Origin: Klebsiella pneumoniae
GTDB taxonomy: Bacteria > Bacteroidota > Bacteroidia > Flavobacteriales > Flavobacteriaceae
Assembly: GCA_943325355.2 (NCBI GenBank)
Contig: CALPPA020000009.1
Coordinates: forward strand, 1-15,859
Direction: 5' to 3'
Length of the DNA stretch: 15,859 nucleotides
A model generated the notes under the pieces. That model was given only the letters and a program-made list of their open reading frames with translations, searched no databases and had not been told where the DNA came from. A program made the translations under genes and the position numbers. How positions within the stretch are numbered: the stretch's first letter is position 1; each line of letters begins with the position of its first letter. Shown piece after piece: positions 14,464 to 15,859 of the stretch.

Positions 14464-14507
14464 AAAGGAACATTGCTAATTCAACAGAACGTAAACTAGT
14501 ACAAAAA

Positions 14508-15365
14508 ATGTCAAATAAAGTAGAAGTAAAAGAATTACTAGAAGCAGGTGTTCACTTCGGACACATGACTAGAAAATGGGATCCGAACATGGCTCCTTAC
14601 ATTTATATGGAGCGTAATGGAATTCACATTATCAATCTATATAAAACTGCAGCAAAAATCGAAGAAGCTAATGAAGCTATGAAGAAAATTGCGGCATCAG
14701 GTAGAAAAATATTATTCGTTGCTACCAAAAAACAAGCAAAAGATATCGTTGCTGAAAAAGCAAAAGCTGCAAACATGCCTTACATCACTGAAAGATGGCC
14801 AGGTGGAATGTTGACCAACTTCGTAACTATCCGTAAAGCCGTAAAAAAAATGGCTTCTATCGATAAAATGAAGAAAGACGGAACATTCATGACGCTATCT
14901 AAAAAAGAGCGTTTACAAGTAGATCGTCTTCGTGCTAAATTAGAGAAAAACCTAGGTTCAATCGCTGACATGTCTAGACTACCAGCTGCATTGTTCGTAG
15001 TAGATATAAAAGCTGAGCATATCGCCATAAAAGAAGCACAAAAATTAAACATTCCAGTTTTCGCAATTGTTGACACGAATTCAGATCCACGTGAAGTAGA
15101 TTATGTAATTCCATCCAATGACGATGCTTCTAAATCAATCGATAAAATTTTAACTTTAGTAACAGCTGCAATTGTAGACGGTTTATCAAACAGAAATGCT
15201 GATGGTATCCCAGAAGAAAATACTGCAGATGAAACAACGGAAGAAGTAGTAGCAGAAGTTGCTGCTCCAGAAGCTGTTGTTGTTGAAGAAGTTGTTGAAG
15301 TTGTTGAAGAAGTGGTAGCAGAAGCTGCAGCTCCAGAAGCAGATGAAACTAAAACAGAAGAATAA
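14508..15365 (+). CDS. rpsB: 30S ribosomal protein S2 with acidic C-terminal tail
   Basis: A 285-residue protein. Residues 1-229 are a normal S2: LLEAGVHFGH, WDPNMAPYIYMERNGIHIINL, KILFVATKKQAKDIV, RWPGGMLTNF, LPAALFVVDIKAEHIA and DTNSDPREVDYVIPSNDDA. S2 joins late at the back of the 30S head-body junction. Residues 230-285 are an extra tail of Glu, Val and Ala with two near copies of VAExAAPEA (248-256 and 270-278) around VVVEEVVEVVEEV. The E. coli protein has 241 residues, so the tail adds about 45-55. The start ATG follows a 197-base leader with no Shine-Dalgarno sequence. tsf follows, the common rpsB-tsf order. Confidence 0.96.
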   Translation: MSNKVEVKELLEAGVHFGHMTRKWDPNMAPYIYMERNGIHIINLYKTAAKIEEANEAMKKIAASGRKILFVATKKQAKDIVAEKAKAANMPYITERWPGGMLTNFVTIRKAVKKMASIDKMKKDGTFMTLSKKERLQVDRLRAKLEKNLGSIADMSRLPAALFVVDIKAEHIAIKEAQKLNIPVFAIVDTNSDPREVDYVIPSNDDASKSIDKILTLVTAAIVDGLSNRNADGIPEENTADETTEEVVAEVAAPEAVVVEEVVEVVEEVVAEAAAPEADETKTEE

Positions 15366-15380
15366 ATAATATTTAGATAA

Positions 15381-15440
15381 AGTCGTTTTGATGATTCATG
15401 TTTACTTTTGTAGACATACTCAACAAAACGACTACTTTTT
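15381..15440 (+). terminator. Long-loop hairpin between rpsB and tsf
   Basis: AGTCGTTTTG (15381-15390) and CAAAACGACT (15424-15433) form a perfect 10-bp stem around a 33-base loop, followed by ACTTTTTT. It has the form of a terminator or attenuator that would lower tsf expression relative to rpsB. Within the loop, TACTTTTG (15403-15410) matches the -7 promoter consensus, though no TTG lies 19 bases before it. The element ends about 25 bases before the tsf ATG. Confidence 0.55.
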
Positions 15441-15463
15441 TAAACTTTAAAACAATTGAAAAA

Positions 15464-15859
15464 ATGGCAACAATTACTGATGCAGAAGTAAATAAATTAA
15501 GAACAATCACAGGTGCTGGAATGATGGATTGCAAGAAAGCACTTGTAGAATCTGATGGAGATTTTGATTTAGCAATCGAAAATCTTCGTAAAAAAGGCCA
15601 AAAAGTAGCTGCAAACCGTTCTGATAGAGAATCTACAGAAGGAGCTGCAATTGCAATCGTTAATGCTGATAAAACTGCAGGTGTAGTAATCACATTAAAT
15701 TGCGAAACGGACTTCGTTGGTATGAATGAAAACTTCGTTAAAATGGCTACTGATATGGCTAATTTAGCATTGAACTACAAAACTAAAGAAGAATTTTTAG
15801 CAGCTGACTTCAACGGAATTACGGTTGCTGAAAAATTAATTGAGCAAACAGGAGTTATA
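15464..15859 (+). CDS. tsf: Elongation factor Ts, N-terminal part
   Basis: Partial gene: 132 codons from the ATG at 15464, open to the right edge. The product starts MATITDAEVNKLRTITGAGMMDCKKALVES, the UBA-like N-terminal domain that contacts EF-Tu, and continues through ENLRKKGQKVAA to CETDFVGMNENF. That contains the TDFV motif whose Asp-Phe pair drives GDP release from EF-Tu. EF-Ts recharges EF-Tu with GTP in the cytoplasm. The order rpsB-tsf supports the call. The C-terminal dimerisation part is beyond the window. Confidence 0.96.
   Translation, partial: MATITDAEVNKLRTITGAGMMDCKKALVESDGDFDLAIENLRKKGQKVAANRSDRESTEGAAIAIVNADKTAGVVITLNCETDFVGMNENFVKMATDMANLALNYKTKEEFLAADFNGITVAEKLIEQTGVI

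Overview
The window looks like a chromosomal stretch from a low-GC member of the Bacteroidota, most likely Flavobacterium or a close relative in the Flavobacteriia. Three things point there. Most genes lack a Shine-Dalgarno sequence and have A/T-rich leaders. Several intergenic regions carry the Bacteroidota promoter signature (TTG or TTTG, about 19 bases, TAnnTTTG). The gene set also fits: a roughly 1090-residue DUF2723 membrane protein, a stand-alone tandem universal stress protein, and the run rplM-rpsI-rpsB-tsf. I saw no phage, transposon, insertion sequence, CRISPR array or rRNA. Nearly everything is core or housekeeping in character.

Bases 1-2250: the 5' end of rimP runs off the left edge on the minus strand. 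It has a clear promoter and a terminator-like hairpin in its short leader. Divergent from it is a two-domain universal stress protein, ending at a bidirectional terminator shared with a minus-strand tRNA-Gln(TTG), which has its own promoter. After about 330 bases without a gene come a second bidirectional terminator and a small secreted class I cytochrome c.

Bases 2571-8204: a large DUF2723 (TMEM260-like, GT-C type) membrane protein is followed, beyond a terminator, by a NodB-type polysaccharide deacetylase. Both suggest envelope or glycan work. They converge on a minus-strand pair: a membrane-anchored YkuE-like metallophosphoesterase with an internal twin-arginine-like motif, then a thioredoxin-fold protein that has lost both active-site cysteines.

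Bases 8442-13127: a complete DNA polymerase I (5' nuclease, intact proofreading exonuclease, polymerase) whose linker holds a clamp-binding-like motif; a PnuC-family vitamin or nucleoside transporter; and a convergent LacI-family regulator that overlaps the transporter's 3' end by eight bases.

Bases 13128-15859: a palindrome-rich intergenic region holds divergent promoters for lacI and for rplM-rpsI. Then come rpsB, with a long acidic repetitive tail, and the first 132 codons of tsf. Hairpins in the rplM, rpsB and tsf leaders are candidate regulatory elements. I did not find an obvious new multi-gene system. The best leads are the rimP leader, the Sec/Tat-like phosphoesterase, the cysteine-free thioredoxin and the polA linker motif.
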